From the NCBI GenBank assembly GCA_001299455.1, contig CYUK01000003.1:310001-374000 (forward strand): a stretch of 64,000 nt of DNA, given 5' to 3'. Positions 28,204 to 37,017 of the stretch are shown in pieces (the stretch's first letter is position 1; the number at the start of each line of letters is the position of its first letter). The notes under the pieces are model-generated. The model saw only the letters and a list, made by a program, of their open reading frames with translations. It was not told the origin of the DNA and made no database searches. This DNA is from Clostridiales bacterium SIT11. Lineage in GTDB: Bacteria > Bacillota > Clostridia > Tissierellales > Peptoniphilaceae. The translations under genes were made by a program, and so were the position numbers.

Positions 28204-28876
28204 AATATCCTGCACTTTCCTTATCTGATACAAGGTTTCCATGGTCTAAGGTCACAACACGTTTTTCCATGGCGTCCACGATTTCTCTGGCGTGGGTGGC
28301 CATGACCACAGTAACCCCTTCCTTGTTAATGCTGTCTAGGGCCCGCATAATATCTTCAGCTGTTTCATAGTCCAAGTTTCCTGTAGGTTCATCACAAACC
28401 AAAATTTTTGGTCTATGAACCATGGCCCGGGCAATACTCACTCTTTGGGCTTCCCCACCGGATAGCTGGTTGGGGTAATCATTGCCCCGATTTTCTAAGT
28501 AGACTCTTTCCAGGACTTCTTGGACCCGACTCTTAATTTCTTTTTTCCCAATGCCTGTCATTTCCAAGGCATAGGCTATATTTTCAAAAACCGTTTTTTT
28601 GGGTAAAAGCCGGTTGTCCTGGAAGACAACCCCCACCTGGCGGCGGAGTTTGGGAATGCGAAATTTAGGCATGGCCGTAATGTCTGTATCCCCTAAAAGT
28701 ATGGACCCCTTGCTCACTTGTTCTTCTCGAATTAGGAGCTTGACCATGGTGGACTTTCCTGCACCACTGGGTCCAATCAAAAAGACAAAGTCTCCAGAGG
28801 GAATTTCAAGGCTTACATCACTGAGAGCCACAACTCCATTTTTATATTCTTTATAAACATGATTGAAAACAATCAA
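28181..28876 (-). CDS. ftsE: Cell division ATP-binding protein FtsE
   Basis: Cytosolic ATPase that energises FtsX-controlled wall hydrolysis. 231 aa. Walker A GPSGAGKST (about 34-42), Q-loop VFQDNRLLP, signature LSGGEAQRV, Walker B ILVCDEPTGNLD, switch HATHAREIVD-type His (MATHAREIV). A TTG start at 28876 has AGGAGG 6 nt upstream; no ATG is better placed. It is the first gene of ftsE-ftsX-M23 peptidase-ctpA. Confidence 0.94.
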   Translation of the reverse strand: MIVFNHVYKEYKNGVVALSDVSLEIPSGDFVFLIGPSGAGKSTMVKLLIREEQVSKGSILLGDTDITAMPKFRIPKLRRQVGVVFQDNRLLPKKTVFENIAYALEMTGIGKKEIKSRVQEVLERVYLENRGNDYPNQLSGGEAQRVSIARAMVHRPKILVCDEPTGNLDYETAEDIMRALDSINKEGVTVVMATHAREIVDAMEKRVVTLDHGNLVSDKESAGYYENPKTN

Positions 28877-28910
28877 AAGAATCCTCCTTAAGTACTATAT
28901 TCTTCAACTT

Positions 28911-28924
28911 TATATTATAATATA
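28911..28924. promoter_or_regulatory. Symmetric -10 element in the ftsE / folate gene divergent region
   Basis: TATATTATAATATA is a palindrome holding TATAAT on both strands, between the divergent ftsE and 5-formyl-THF cyclo-ligase genes. -35 sequences are poor in both directions, so promoter direction is uncertain; position suits ftsE better. Confidence 0.4.
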
Positions 28925-29014
28925 AGTAGGACATAAATGAAACAATTTTGTTAAAATTTGTTACTTTTTTGTTACTTTTTTAGAAAATGTTTGGAAAAAT
29001 AGAAAAGAGAGCCT

Positions 29015-29587
29015 ATGAATAAAAAACTTTTACGCAAAAAACTCATCCAAGATAGAAAACCCCTCCTGGCCCAGGGCCAAGATGCTTTTAAAAAGGAGTT
29101 CCTAGACTTTATGGAGTCCCTGCCTCCCTTAAAAATCTTTAGCTACTATAGCCTGGAAGATGAAGTCCCTACAAAAGATGCCCTTCTAAAGACCTGCCAC
29201 TACCATGAAATTTTCATTCCCAAGTGCCTGCCTGGAAGAAAAATGGTCCCCTGCCCCCTAAGGTCCCCAGAGGACTTAATCCTAGGTGCCTTTGATATTC
29301 CAGAAAGCAAGGAGCCGCCCTATGACGGTCCCCTGGACCTAATCCTAGTTCCCGGCTTGGCCTTTACCCTTGAAGGCTACCGGATGGGCTATGGAGGAGG
29401 CTACTATGACCGGTTTTTAAAAAAATCTTCCGCCTTTAGCCTAGGTCTCTGCCTGGAAGGCCAAATCAAAGACCAGCTTCCTTTAGAAGACCACGACCAG
29501 CCAGTCCAGGCTCTTTTTACAGAAAAGGGCCTTCGGGAGATAAAAAATGGGGACAAGGCTTTTCAATCCTTCTTAAGTAGACTATAA
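29015..29587 (+). CDS. 5-formyltetrahydrofolate cyclo-ligase
   Basis: Converts 5-formyl-THF to 5,10-methenyl-THF with ATP, returning a storage or inhibitory folate to the active pool. 190 aa. The N-terminal KKLLRKKLIQDRK Lys/Arg motif, the EDEVPT region and the diagnostic C-terminal GYRMGYGGGYYDRFL (about 126-140) are all present. AAAGAGAG precedes the ATG. It is one of only two plus-strand genes and is followed 25 nt later by the CofE-like gene, probably one transcript. Confidence 0.93.
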   Translation: MNKKLLRKKLIQDRKPLLAQGQDAFKKEFLDFMESLPPLKIFSYYSLEDEVPTKDALLKTCHYHEIFIPKCLPGRKMVPCPLRSPEDLILGAFDIPESKEPPYDGPLDLILVPGLAFTLEGYRMGYGGGYYDRFLKKSSAFSLGLCLEGQIKDQLPLEDHDQPVQALFTEKGLREIKNGDKAFQSFLSRL

Positions 29588-29612
29588 TATTTATAGGAAT
29601 AGGAGGAGTTAG

Positions 29613-30794
29613 ATGAACCGTTATATTGGAACAACCGTCCGCGGTATTCGTACACCGATTATTAAACAAGGTGACGATCTTATTAATATTGTTGTAGATT
29701 CACTGGACCGGGCTGCCCAGTCTGAAAATATTGCCTTCCGTGACAGGGATGTCATTGCTGTTACAGAATCTTTAGTAGCTAGAGCCCAAGGAAACTATTG
29801 TACTACTGAAGAAATTGCAGAAGATGTTCGCAAGAAATACCAAGGCCCCATTGGCCTAGTCTTCCCTATTTTAAGTCGGAACCGTTTTTCTATCTTATTA
29901 AAGGGAATTGCCCAAGCTGGCAGAAAGCTCCATATTTTGCTTTCCTATCCAGCCGATGAAGTGGGTAACCACTTAATTTTACCGGAAGCCCTCTACGAAA
30001 GTAAGGTCAACCCCTATACAGATGTCCTGGAAGAAGAAGACTTCCGCCGTATTTTTGGAAGCCTAAAACACACTTTTACAGGCATTGACTATGTGGACCT
30101 CTACCATGAAATTGCTAAAAATACGGATGTGGAAATCCACTTTGGAAATGACCCCCGGGCCATCCTCAAGTATTGTGACGATGTCCTAGTGGCCAGCATC
30201 CACACCCGGGACCGGTTAAAGACCATGCTCAAAGAAGCTGGTGCCAAGACGGTTTATGGCCTAGACGACCTGATGAATGAACCTGGCCCCACAGGAGGCT
30301 ACAATGAAGACTACGGTCTTTTAGGGTCTAACTTAAGTAATGACCATACTGTTAAACTCTTCCCTAGAGATGCACAAGATTTTGCAGAAACCCTCCAAGA
30401 AAAAATCCAAGCAAAAACAGGCCGGCAAGTGGAAGTCCTGGTCTATGGAGATGGTGCCTTTAAGGACCCCATTGGAAAAATTTGGGAACTGGCAGACCCT
30501 GTAGTCTCTCCTGGCTTCACCAAGGGTCTTATTGGAACTCCCCATGAAATAAAAATGAAGTATGTGGCCGACAACCAGTTGGAAGGTCTTTCAGAAAATG
30601 AAGCCTATGAAGTCTTAAAGGAAAAAATTAAGACCAAGCCCAGCTCTCTTGTCACTTCTGATGAAGCTTTGGGAACAACGCCTAGAAACTTAACCGACCT
30701 TTTAGGGTCCCTAAGTGACTTAACTTCCGGATCTGGAGACAAGGGAACCCCTGTTGTTTGGATTCAAGGTTACTTTGATTCCTATGTTGATTGA
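29613..30794 (+). CDS. CofE-like F420-0:gamma-glutamyl ligase family protein
   Basis: 393-aa cytosolic protein of the CofE fold (PF01996-like). The N-terminus with TTVRGIRTPIIKQGDDL, the acidic metal/GTP-site region DRDVIAVTESLVARAQGNY, and later HTRDRLKTMLKEAGAKTVYGLDDL and VLVYGDGAFKDPIGKIWELADPVVSPGFT fit the family version found in many anaerobic Bacillota that do not make F420. The real substrate there is not known; a glutamyl- or amino-acyl-ligase role on another acceptor (e.g. folate) is only a guess from the preceding folate gene. AGGAGG precedes the ATG. Confidence 0.75.
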   Translation: MNRYIGTTVRGIRTPIIKQGDDLINIVVDSLDRAAQSENIAFRDRDVIAVTESLVARAQGNYCTTEEIAEDVRKKYQGPIGLVFPILSRNRFSILLKGIAQAGRKLHILLSYPADEVGNHLILPEALYESKVNPYTDVLEEEDFRRIFGSLKHTFTGIDYVDLYHEIAKNTDVEIHFGNDPRAILKYCDDVLVASIHTRDRLKTMLKEAGAKTVYGLDDLMNEPGPTGGYNEDYGLLGSNLSNDHTVKLFPRDAQDFAETLQEKIQAKTGRQVEVLVYGDGAFKDPIGKIWELADPVVSPGFTKGLIGTPHEIKMKYVADNQLEGLSENEAYEVLKEKIKTKPSSLVTSDEALGTTPRNLTDLLGSLSDLTSGSGDKGTPVVWIQGYFDSYVD

Positions 30795-30808
30795 TTTTTA
30801 AAAAGTAA

Positions 30809-30848
30809 GAAATCCCACAGTCTTCTACAGACTTGTGGGATTTTTCTA
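30809..30848 (+). terminator. Intrinsic terminator after the CofE-like gene
   Basis: AAATCCCACA-GTC pairs with GAC-TTGTGGGATTT around a 7-nt loop and ends in a T-run on plus. Confidence 0.9.
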
Positions 30849-30867
30849 TTTTTACCCTTGTTACCAT

Positions 30868-30908
30868 CAAAAAAGTTGGAGTCCTTCTATCCTGGGCTCC
30901 AACTTTTC
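30868..30908 (-). terminator. Intrinsic terminator after rnfB
   Basis: On minus, AAAAGTTGGAG pairs perfectly with CTCCAACTTTT around a 15-nt loop, followed by more T. It sits back to back with the plus-strand terminator. Confidence 0.9.
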
Positions 30909-30924
30909 TCTAAATTTTACAGTT

Positions 30925-31836
30925 TTAGTTCGTTTCTTTTTCTACATCGGCTGCTTTTGCTGCAGCGGCTGCAGTGGCTTCTTGTTTTTTGGCAGCGGCC
31001 TTTTTCTTGGCAGCTTCCTTCATCTTTTCTACTCGTTCAGGATATTCTACAAAGATAGCTCCTGTTGGGCACTTAGAAGCACAAATTCCGCAGTTAATGC
31101 ACTTGTCATAGTCTATCTTGGCCAGGTTATTTTCTACGTGAATTGCATCCTTAGGACAGTTCTTTTCACAGATGCCACAACCAATACATCCAATGGAGCA
31201 ATTGGTCCGGACAACTTTTCCTGGGTCATTTGTAGAGCATTTGACTTCTGTCTTTTGTTTATAGGGCATTAAACCAATAATTCCCTTAGGACAGATTTCA
31301 ATACATTTTTTACAAGCCACACATTTTTCCTTGTCGACTTGGGCTATCCCATCAACAAGGTGGATGGCATCAAATTCACAGACAGCTGTACAGGTTCCGC
31401 CACCTAGGCAGCCAGCACCACAAGCTTTTGAGCCGCCAACATAGTCGCCAATTAACCGGCAGTCTACTAGACCATTGTAGTCATATTTTTGTTTTGCCTT
31501 GGCACAATCTCCTTGGCAGCGAACAACGGCAACTTCCCGGTCCACATTTCCAGCATTGACTCCCATAATGTCGGCTACTTTATCAGCTACTTCTTGGCCA
31601 CCAATAGCACAGCCATTGACAGGGGCTTCTCCGGAAGCAATGGCTGTTGCCATCCCTTCACAACCTGGATACCCGCAAGCACCACAGTTGGCTCCTGGAA
31701 GAGCATCCAAAATATTTACGACTCTAGGATCCATTTCTACATAAAAGACCCGGGAAGCAATACTTAATAGGACTCCAAAAGCACCGCCTAAAATTGCTAA
31801 CACGATTGCGGCACGAATAATATCTTGTACTAACAT
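30925..31836 (-). CDS. rnfB: Ion-translocating ferredoxin:NAD oxidoreductase subunit B
   Basis: Iron-sulfur subunit thought to receive electrons from reduced ferredoxin. 303 aa. One N-terminal membrane helix (about 5-27) is followed by the 4Fe-4S motif ANCGACGYPGCEGMATAIA with a later Cys (about 48-75), then paired 4Fe-4S ferredoxin motifs such as CVACKKCIEICPKG, CIGCGICEKNCPKD and CINCGICASKCPTG. The C-tail is Lys/Ala-rich and low in complexity. It is the last gene of the rnfCDGEAB operon, followed by a strong terminator. Confidence 0.95.
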   Translation of the reverse strand: MLVQDIIRAAIVLAILGGAFGVLLSIASRVFYVEMDPRVVNILDALPGANCGACGYPGCEGMATAIASGEAPVNGCAIGGQEVADKVADIMGVNAGNVDREVAVVRCQGDCAKAKQKYDYNGLVDCRLIGDYVGGSKACGAGCLGGGTCTAVCEFDAIHLVDGIAQVDKEKCVACKKCIEICPKGIIGLMPYKQKTEVKCSTNDPGKVVRTNCSIGCIGCGICEKNCPKDAIHVENNLAKIDYDKCINCGICASKCPTGAIFVEYPERVEKMKEAAKKKAAAKKQEATAAAAAKAADVEKETN

Positions 31837-31848
31837 GGACGCCTCCTT

Positions 31849-32427
31849 TTATACCAATCCCGAAAAGCCGGAAAAGGCCATAGCCATTAGTCCTGCTGAA
31901 ATCAGGGCAATGGGAACACCTTGAAGGGCCTTAGGTAAGTCTACGAGTTCAAGCCGTTCTCTTAGGGCGGCCATTAAGATTAAGGCAATAGAGAAACCAA
32001 CAGATGCTCCAAAGCCGGAGAAGAGGGTTTCAATAAAGTTGTAATCATTTTGAATGTTTAATACAGTTACCCCCAAAACAACACAGTTGGTTGTAATTAA
32101 GGGAAGGTAAACCCCCATGGCCGTATAGAGGGCCGGGCTTGATTTCTTTATAACCATTTCAACAAATTGCACTAAAGATGCAATAACTAAAATAAATACA
32201 ATAGTTTGTAAGTACTCAAGACCTAGAGTGTCTAGGATAAAGCGTTGAAGAATCCAAGTAATTGCTGAGGCAAAAACGACAACAAAGGTTACAGCAACCC
32301 CCATTCCCAAGGCCGTATCCACTTTAGAGGATACACCTAAGAAAGGACAAATACCTAAGAATTGAGCAAAAACATAGTTATTTACTAAAATTGTACTAAC
32401 AAGAATAACAAAAATTGAATTTAACAT
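31849..32427 (-). CDS. rnfA: Rnf complex subunit A
   Basis: 192-aa integral membrane protein with about six helices, of the RnfA/NqrE family. With RnfE it forms the membrane core holding a 2Fe-2S cluster between symmetric Cys residues: here NYVFAQFLGICPFLGVSS (about 17-34) and TTNCVVLGV (about 112-120). AGGAGG precedes the ATG and 9 nt separate it from rnfE. Confidence 0.95.
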   Translation of the reverse strand: MLNSIFVILVSTILVNNYVFAQFLGICPFLGVSSKVDTALGMGVAVTFVVVFASAITWILQRFILDTLGLEYLQTIVFILVIASLVQFVEMVIKKSSPALYTAMGVYLPLITTNCVVLGVTVLNIQNDYNFIETLFSGFGASVGFSIALILMAALRERLELVDLPKALQGVPIALISAGLMAMAFSGFSGLV

Positions 32428-32436
32428 GGTTTCCTC

Positions 32437-33039
32437 CTAGGCTTTTTCTTCTCTTTTTTTCATAATATTACGAAATGCAGCAATCAAAAATCCAAGTAGG
32501 ATAAAGGCACCAGCTGGTGCTACTAAAAATCCAATGCCAGGATAGGATTCTGGGAAAATTCTTGTACCTAAAAGTTCTCCGGAACCGAAGAGTTCCCGAA
32601 CAAAACCCATACATACAACAGCTATCGTGTAGCCAAGTCCTGTTCCCAATCCATCTACAAAAGATGGGAGAACCTTGTTTTGGTAGGCAAAGCCTTCTGC
32701 TTCCCCTAGGATACAGCAGTTTACTACGATTAGAGGAAGGAAAATCCCTAGAGCTTCATAAATTGGTTGGGCATAGGCATGAAGGACCATTTCAACTAAA
32801 GTTACAAATGTTGCAATAACAACGATAAAGGCTGGAATCCGGACTTTATCTGGAATTACCTTTCGTAGAGCCGAAACAACAGTATTGGACATGATCAATA
32901 CAAAGGTTACAGCAACCCCCATGGCAATAGCATTTGTCAGGGTATTGGTTACGGCCAAGGTTGAACATAGACCAATCAACTGCATGAAAATGGGGTTATT
33001 TTTAAACATCCCATTGGATAGTACTTTACTTAATTTCAT
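32437..33039 (-). CDS. rnfE: Rnf complex subunit E
   Basis: 200-aa integral membrane protein of the RnfE/NqrD family, inverted-topology partner of RnfA. LIGLCSTLAVTNT (about 21-33) and VVNCCILGEAEGFA (about 105-118) supply the conserved Cys pair for the intramembrane 2Fe-2S cluster; about six helices. AGGAGG precedes the ATG. It lies between rnfG and rnfA in the standard clostridial order. Confidence 0.95.
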   Translation of the reverse strand: MKLSKVLSNGMFKNNPIFMQLIGLCSTLAVTNTLTNAIAMGVAVTFVLIMSNTVVSALRKVIPDKVRIPAFIVVIATFVTLVEMVLHAYAQPIYEALGIFLPLIVVNCCILGEAEGFAYQNKVLPSFVDGLGTGLGYTIAVVCMGFVRELFGSGELLGTRIFPESYPGIGFLVAPAGAFILLGFLIAAFRNIMKKREEKA

Positions 33040-33048
33040 GGTAACCTC

Positions 33049-33627
33049 CTACTTTTTCAGTTCATTTTGGTAGAAGTCGATGACCTTATTGATTCCTTCT
33101 AAGGCACCCTTAGATGTAATGGTAGCCCCAGTCATCATCATAACTTCATCGTCCCCTTCCCCTGTAGGCGTTCCCTTAACAGGTTGGGCAATAGACTTTC
33201 CTACATAGCTTTCAGCATATTCTGGTTCAGAAATCCGGCTCCCAAAGCCTGGTGTTTCACTGTTTCCAATGTTTCTAAACCCTGCCATAGTATCATCATT
33301 TAAAAGACCAACAGCATTGGTAAATTGGCCACCATATCCATAACCATAGTAGTTAATTCCATAACCTACATCCTTGCCATCTTTTTTAGCAACAAAGACA
33401 TCGGCAATATCAGGATATTTTTCTTGGAGGCTGGCCAACTTCTTTTCATCAAAGTGTTCAAAGTCATCTGCCTTATCCCCATAAATTTCTCTATAGGACT
33501 CTAAGGTCGTTTCCAATTCTTGCTGTGCAATAATCACACTGGTGTAGTGGTTTACTGTCGCCAAAATAAGACCTGAGATTGTAGCAATAATTAATAGGAC
33601 AGCTCCTAATCGAAGAGATTCTTTCAT
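33049..33627 (-). CDS. rnfG: Rnf complex subunit G, covalent flavoprotein
   Basis: 192 aa. One N-terminal membrane anchor (about 8-28) and an extracytoplasmic FMN-binding domain. The flavinylation motif TGATITSKG is at about 166-174; its last Thr (about 171) is the expected phosphoester attachment site for FMN. Attachment needs an ApbE flavin transferase, which is not in this window. It lies 11 nt behind rnfD. Confidence 0.94.
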   Translation of the reverse strand: MKESLRLGAVLLIIATISGLILATVNHYTSVIIAQQELETTLESYREIYGDKADDFEHFDEKKLASLQEKYPDIADVFVAKKDGKDVGYGINYYGYGYGGQFTNAVGLLNDDTMAGFRNIGNSETPGFGSRISEPEYAESYVGKSIAQPVKGTPTGEGDDEVMMMTGATITSKGALEGINKVIDFYQNELKK

Positions 33628-33638
33628 GATTTCACCTC

Positions 33639-34583
33639 TTATGCTTTCTTAGGACCGTAGGCTTCTCCTACAGTTAATTTATCAATCAAAGGCGTACAAA
33701 CATTCATTAGGAGGATGGAGTAGGATACACCTTCTGGCATACCACCCTTTGCCCGAATTAAGGCCGTTACAAAGGCAGCCCCAAGAGCAAAAATCAATCT
33801 TCCCTTTTTCGTCATTGGTGAAGAGGAGTAGTCTGTTGCCATAAAGAAGGCACCTAACATTAACCCACCACCTAACACTTCGTAGGGGATCATATCTGGC
33901 TTAATTCCTAAAATCATAAGAAAAATTGCTGTTGCCAAGATATAAACAACTGGTGTTCTCCAGTCAATGACCTTGCGAATAATTAAGTAAATTCCACCAA
34001 GTAGAAGGGCAATGGCACAAGTTTCACCAATAACCCCACCAATATTCCCTGTTGCCATATCAGCAAGTTGGGGTAATTCTCCAGTTCCTGATTTTAGGAT
34101 TTGTAGGGGAGTGGCCCCAGTCATCCCAGCAGGATCTAAATAAGTGGTCATGTATTTTGGCCAAGATGCCATTAACATAACCCGGGCAGCCAAGGCTGGG
34201 TTCATAAAGTTCCCACCAATACCACCAAAACATTCTTTAACGATAATAATTGCAAAGATTCCACCAAAGGCCACCATCCAGAGGGGTGCTTGGGCTGGAA
34301 CGTTAAAAGCCAATAAAATTCCTGTAACCACAGCAGATAAGTCTCCAATTTGGCTAGGTTTGTGCATTAATTTTTGAAAAACATATTCTGAACCTACACA
34401 GGAAAGAATGGCTACTGCCAAAATGGCTAAACTATAAAAACCAAAAAAATAAACGGAGGCAATCGCAGCTGGAACTAAAGCGATAATCACATCCAGCATA
34501 ATTCTTTGTACTGTATCACCGGACCGAATATGTGGTGCTAGAGATACAAAATATTCTCCACTGTTTCTCATATTTTTATCCAT
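33639..34583 (-). CDS. rnfD: Rnf complex subunit D, covalent flavoprotein
   Basis: 314-aa polytopic membrane subunit (RnfD/NqrB family), about nine helices, probably part of the Na+ or H+ path. The flavinylation site lies in GMTGATPLQILKSG (about 153-166), matching the conserved S/T-G-A-T-P loop. GGGGGATTACA precedes the ATG. 11 nt separate it from rnfC. Which ion is pumped cannot be told from this sequence alone. Confidence 0.95.
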   Translation of the reverse strand: MDKNMRNSGEYFVSLAPHIRSGDTVQRIMLDVIIALVPAAIASVYFFGFYSLAILAVAILSCVGSEYVFQKLMHKPSQIGDLSAVVTGILLAFNVPAQAPLWMVAFGGIFAIIIVKECFGGIGGNFMNPALAARVMLMASWPKYMTTYLDPAGMTGATPLQILKSGTGELPQLADMATGNIGGVIGETCAIALLLGGIYLIIRKVIDWRTPVVYILATAIFLMILGIKPDMIPYEVLGGGLMLGAFFMATDYSSSPMTKKGRLIFALGAAFVTALIRAKGGMPEGVSYSILLMNVCTPLIDKLTVGEAYGPKKA

Positions 34584-34594
34584 TGTAATCCCCC

Positions 34595-35929
34595 TTACTT
34601 CTTACTACCCATACGAATTTCCCGTTTTGCTAATTTCACAGACTGGGATAAGTTTCGTTTTGCAGGGCATACAAAGGAACAGATACCACATTCCATACAT
34701 TGGTCTGCGTGTAACTCTTGGGCAAGATCTACACGATTCTTTAGAATGGCTGCATTAATATCTGTTGGGTTGATGTTTGCTGGGCAGTGGTCTACGCATC
34801 GAGAACACTTAATACAGGGAGATTCCTCTGTAGCTGGTCTTTCTTCTTCTGTGAAAACCAAAATCCCAGATGTTGTTTTTGTAATGGGGCTGTCTAAGTC
34901 AAAGACAGACTTTCCAGTCATAGGACCACCACAGATAATTTCAATGTAGTTATCCTTTAATCCACCACAAAAATCGAGAATGTCCCCTACTCTTGTACCA
35001 ATGGGAACCAGGATGTTCTTCGGTGTATTAATCCCAGAACCACTCACTGTAATAACCCGTTCAAAAGAAGGAAGCCCCTTGGCAACAGCGTTGTAGAAGG
35101 CAAGACTTGTTCCCACGTTGGTTAACATAACTCCCACGTCATTGGTAACCCCATTTTGTGGAACAATCCGGTCAACAACAGCTTCGGACATTCTTTTAGA
35201 ATCCCCTTGAGGATATTTTGTTTTACAACCGGCAATCTTTAAATCCTTCCAATCTGGATTGTTAGCAATCCGATTTTCTAGATCTGAAATGGCATCCGGT
35301 TTGTTTTCTTCAATAGCTATGTAGGCTTCCTTAGTATGATACAAGTCTGCAAATAGCTTTAGGCTGGACAACAAATCGTCTGACTTTTCCAACATAATCC
35401 GATGGTCACAAGTCAAGAAAGGTTCACATTCAGCCCCATTTAAGATAACAATATCCAAAAGGGGATCTTCACTCTTCAACTTGGCATGGAGGGGAAAACC
35501 TGCGCCACCCATTCCGACGATACCTGCTTTTTTGACAAATTTCATTAAATCGTCAATATTAGCTGTATCGAAGTTTTCAAAAGGATGGAGATCTTCGTCC
35601 ATGGTGTTTTGTCCATCTGATTGAATGGAAACACATACACAATAGCGACCGTCAGCAGTATATCGTTTTTCTATAGCGATGACTTCACCAGATACACTGG
35701 CGTGAACATCAGCAGAGATAAACGCATCTGCCGTTCCCACGACTTGTCCCACCTTTACATGATCCCCTACCGACACTGTTGGGCTACAGGGAGCACCAAT
35801 GTGTTGGCTCATAGGAATATGCACCACTTCCGGTTGGTCTATCCGTTCTATGGGACAGGCTTCTGTGAGGGATTTGTGCTCATCCATGTGAACACCTCCC
35901 ACGGAAAACGTGAGATTTTTTAGATTCAT
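34595..35929 (-). CDS. rnfC: Rnf complex subunit C
   Basis: Peripheral NADH/FMN and 4Fe-4S subunit. 444 aa from the chosen ATG. N-terminal barrel-sandwich region (HIGAPCSPTVSVGDHVKVGQ), NADH/FMN-binding Rossmann-like core (GMGGAGFPLHAKL, ILNGAECEPFLTCDHRIM), SLBB domain, then two 4Fe-4S motifs CIKCSRCVDHCP and CMECGICSFVCP. A GTG three codons upstream (35938) is possible; GAGGTG 8 nt before the ATG favours 35929. It is the first gene of rnfCDGEAB. Confidence 0.94.
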   Translation of the reverse strand: MNLKNLTFSVGGVHMDEHKSLTEACPIERIDQPEVVHIPMSQHIGAPCSPTVSVGDHVKVGQVVGTADAFISADVHASVSGEVIAIEKRYTADGRYCVCVSIQSDGQNTMDEDLHPFENFDTANIDDLMKFVKKAGIVGMGGAGFPLHAKLKSEDPLLDIVILNGAECEPFLTCDHRIMLEKSDDLLSSLKLFADLYHTKEAYIAIEENKPDAISDLENRIANNPDWKDLKIAGCKTKYPQGDSKRMSEAVVDRIVPQNGVTNDVGVMLTNVGTSLAFYNAVAKGLPSFERVITVSGSGINTPKNILVPIGTRVGDILDFCGGLKDNYIEIICGGPMTGKSVFDLDSPITKTTSGILVFTEEERPATEESPCIKCSRCVDHCPANINPTDINAAILKNRVDLAQELHADQCMECGICSFVCPAKRNLSQSVKLAKREIRMGSKK

Positions 35930-35991
35930 TCTTTTCACCTCTTCATTTTAGTTAAAGCTACATTTTGTTAAAAATATCTTAAACTAATAAC

Positions 35992-36020
35992 ATTATAACA
36001 CTCTTGTGAATCAATGTATA
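35992..36020 (-). promoter_or_regulatory. Promoter of the rnf operon
   Basis: On minus, TATACA, a 17-nt spacer and an extended -10 TGTTATAAT (TATAAT at 35992-35997), about 60 nt before rnfC. Confidence 0.6.
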
Positions 36021-36540
36021 TTGAGATTTTAAAAAGTTGCCGGGATTTTTTGAAATATTTTGAATTATAAACCTTTTCCTAACTGAATTACTTAATTATT
36101 TTGAATTTTTTTAATAATTTATTCTTTAATTAGTTTTTGTCCATTTTTTATAAATTTTATTGAAGTTCTATTTGACAAGCCCATTTCCTCTTGTCCACTT
36201 TTTTCCTGACTTTTATATGAACACTTTTTATAGGCAAGCGATTTAGTTTTTAAAAAGTGTTGTAGGTTTTTGGGAGAACAAAAGGAAAGAAAGTAACTAT
36301 TACTGGAGATTATTTCTAGAAAGATTTTCTTCAGAAAAATAGTCTGTCTATAAACTTTCGTACCTGTTTTCCTTTCAAAATTTCTTGTAGCACAAATTAC
36401 AAACTAAAAAATTTATTTCTTACTCTACTTGGAAAAGTTGCGGCAAACTGTCTGTATAAAGTCTCACTTTCATCCGTCCCTTTATTTTACTATCATGTCT
36501 TATCATTAGCTAGTTCGTGTACATTTCTATAGGTTTTTCA
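36021..36540. other. AT-rich non-coding gap between rnfC and hicB
   Basis: About 520 nt with no convincing gene. It is visibly richer in A/T than the flanks. It contains an 11-nt perfect inverted repeat (AACACTTTTTA at 36220-36230 and its complement at 36251-36261) with a 20-nt loop, and scattered TTGACA-like words without matching -10 boxes. It could hold a small RNA, or be decayed sequence next to the toxin-antitoxin genes. Confidence 0.5.
36220..36261. repeat. 11-nt inverted repeat in the rnfC-hicB gap
   Basis: AACACTTTTTA and TAAAAAGTGTT are exact complements separated by 20 nt. There is no gene whose end it marks; function unknown. Confidence 0.5.
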
Positions 36541-36542
36541 TT

Positions 36543-36571
36543 AAAAAAGACGACTTGAGTGTCGTCTTTTC
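36543..36571 (-). terminator. Intrinsic terminator after hicB
   Basis: On minus, AAAAGACGAC pairs with GTCGTCTTTT around a 6-nt loop, followed by more T, 12 nt past the hicB stop. Confidence 0.9.
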
Positions 36572-36582
36572 TTACCAGGCTT

Positions 36583-36981
36583 TTATAAGTTCAGATAATT
36601 TTTTAATGCCGCTTGTAAAATCTGTGAATAATTTACTTGTTCTTTTTCTGCAATATCATTTAGCCATTTGGGGATTGTCAACGTCTTTTTAATTGACTTA
36701 CTTTCAATCCTATCTCGGACTAATGGCATCCAGACCTCAACTAAGCTGACTGTTTCATTCTCTTTTGTTTTAATCAACGTGTCTTCATATTCTGGAATTT
36801 CTCGACCCATTTGTTCACGTTCATATAAAACAAGACCTAGCACATCTTTTGCATTGTATAAGGCTTCCTTGAATGTTTTTCCATCTGTAAAAGCTTCTTC
36901 AATGTCGGGGAAGTGTACGTAAAATAAATCTTCTTCATTTGAATACCGTATAATACAAGGGAAGCAATAACTTTCTTTCAT
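36583..36981 (-). CDS. hicB: HicB-type antitoxin
   Basis: 132-aa antitoxin and autorepressor. The N-terminal HicB fold is MKESYCFPCIIRYSNEEDLFYVHFPDIEEAFTDGKTFKEALYNAKDVLGL (about 1-50). The C-terminal ~35 residues (KSIKKTLTIPKWLNDIAEKEQVNYSQILQAALKNYL) form a ribbon-helix-helix DNA-binding domain. The longest frame starts at a TTG (36996) that overlaps the ribosome-binding site; GGAGG 8 nt before ATG 36981 sets the start. It lies 36 nt behind hicA, in the toxin-first order, and probably binds the palindrome in the hicA promoter. Confidence 0.9.
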   Translation of the reverse strand: MKESYCFPCIIRYSNEEDLFYVHFPDIEEAFTDGKTFKEALYNAKDVLGLVLYEREQMGREIPEYEDTLIKTKENETVSLVEVWMPLVRDRIESKSIKKTLTIPKWLNDIAEKEQVNYSQILQAALKNYLNL

Positions 36982-37017
36982 TCGTAAAACCTCCAATCTA
37001 TAGTCAAGTTGTAGGGG

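Noticed and set aside
30835-31272. 145-codon plus-strand open frame opposite rnfB
   Set aside because: Begins in a terminator region and is complementary to the low-complexity Ala/Lys tail and ferredoxin motifs of rnfB; its Phe/Ser/Cys-rich content is an artefact.
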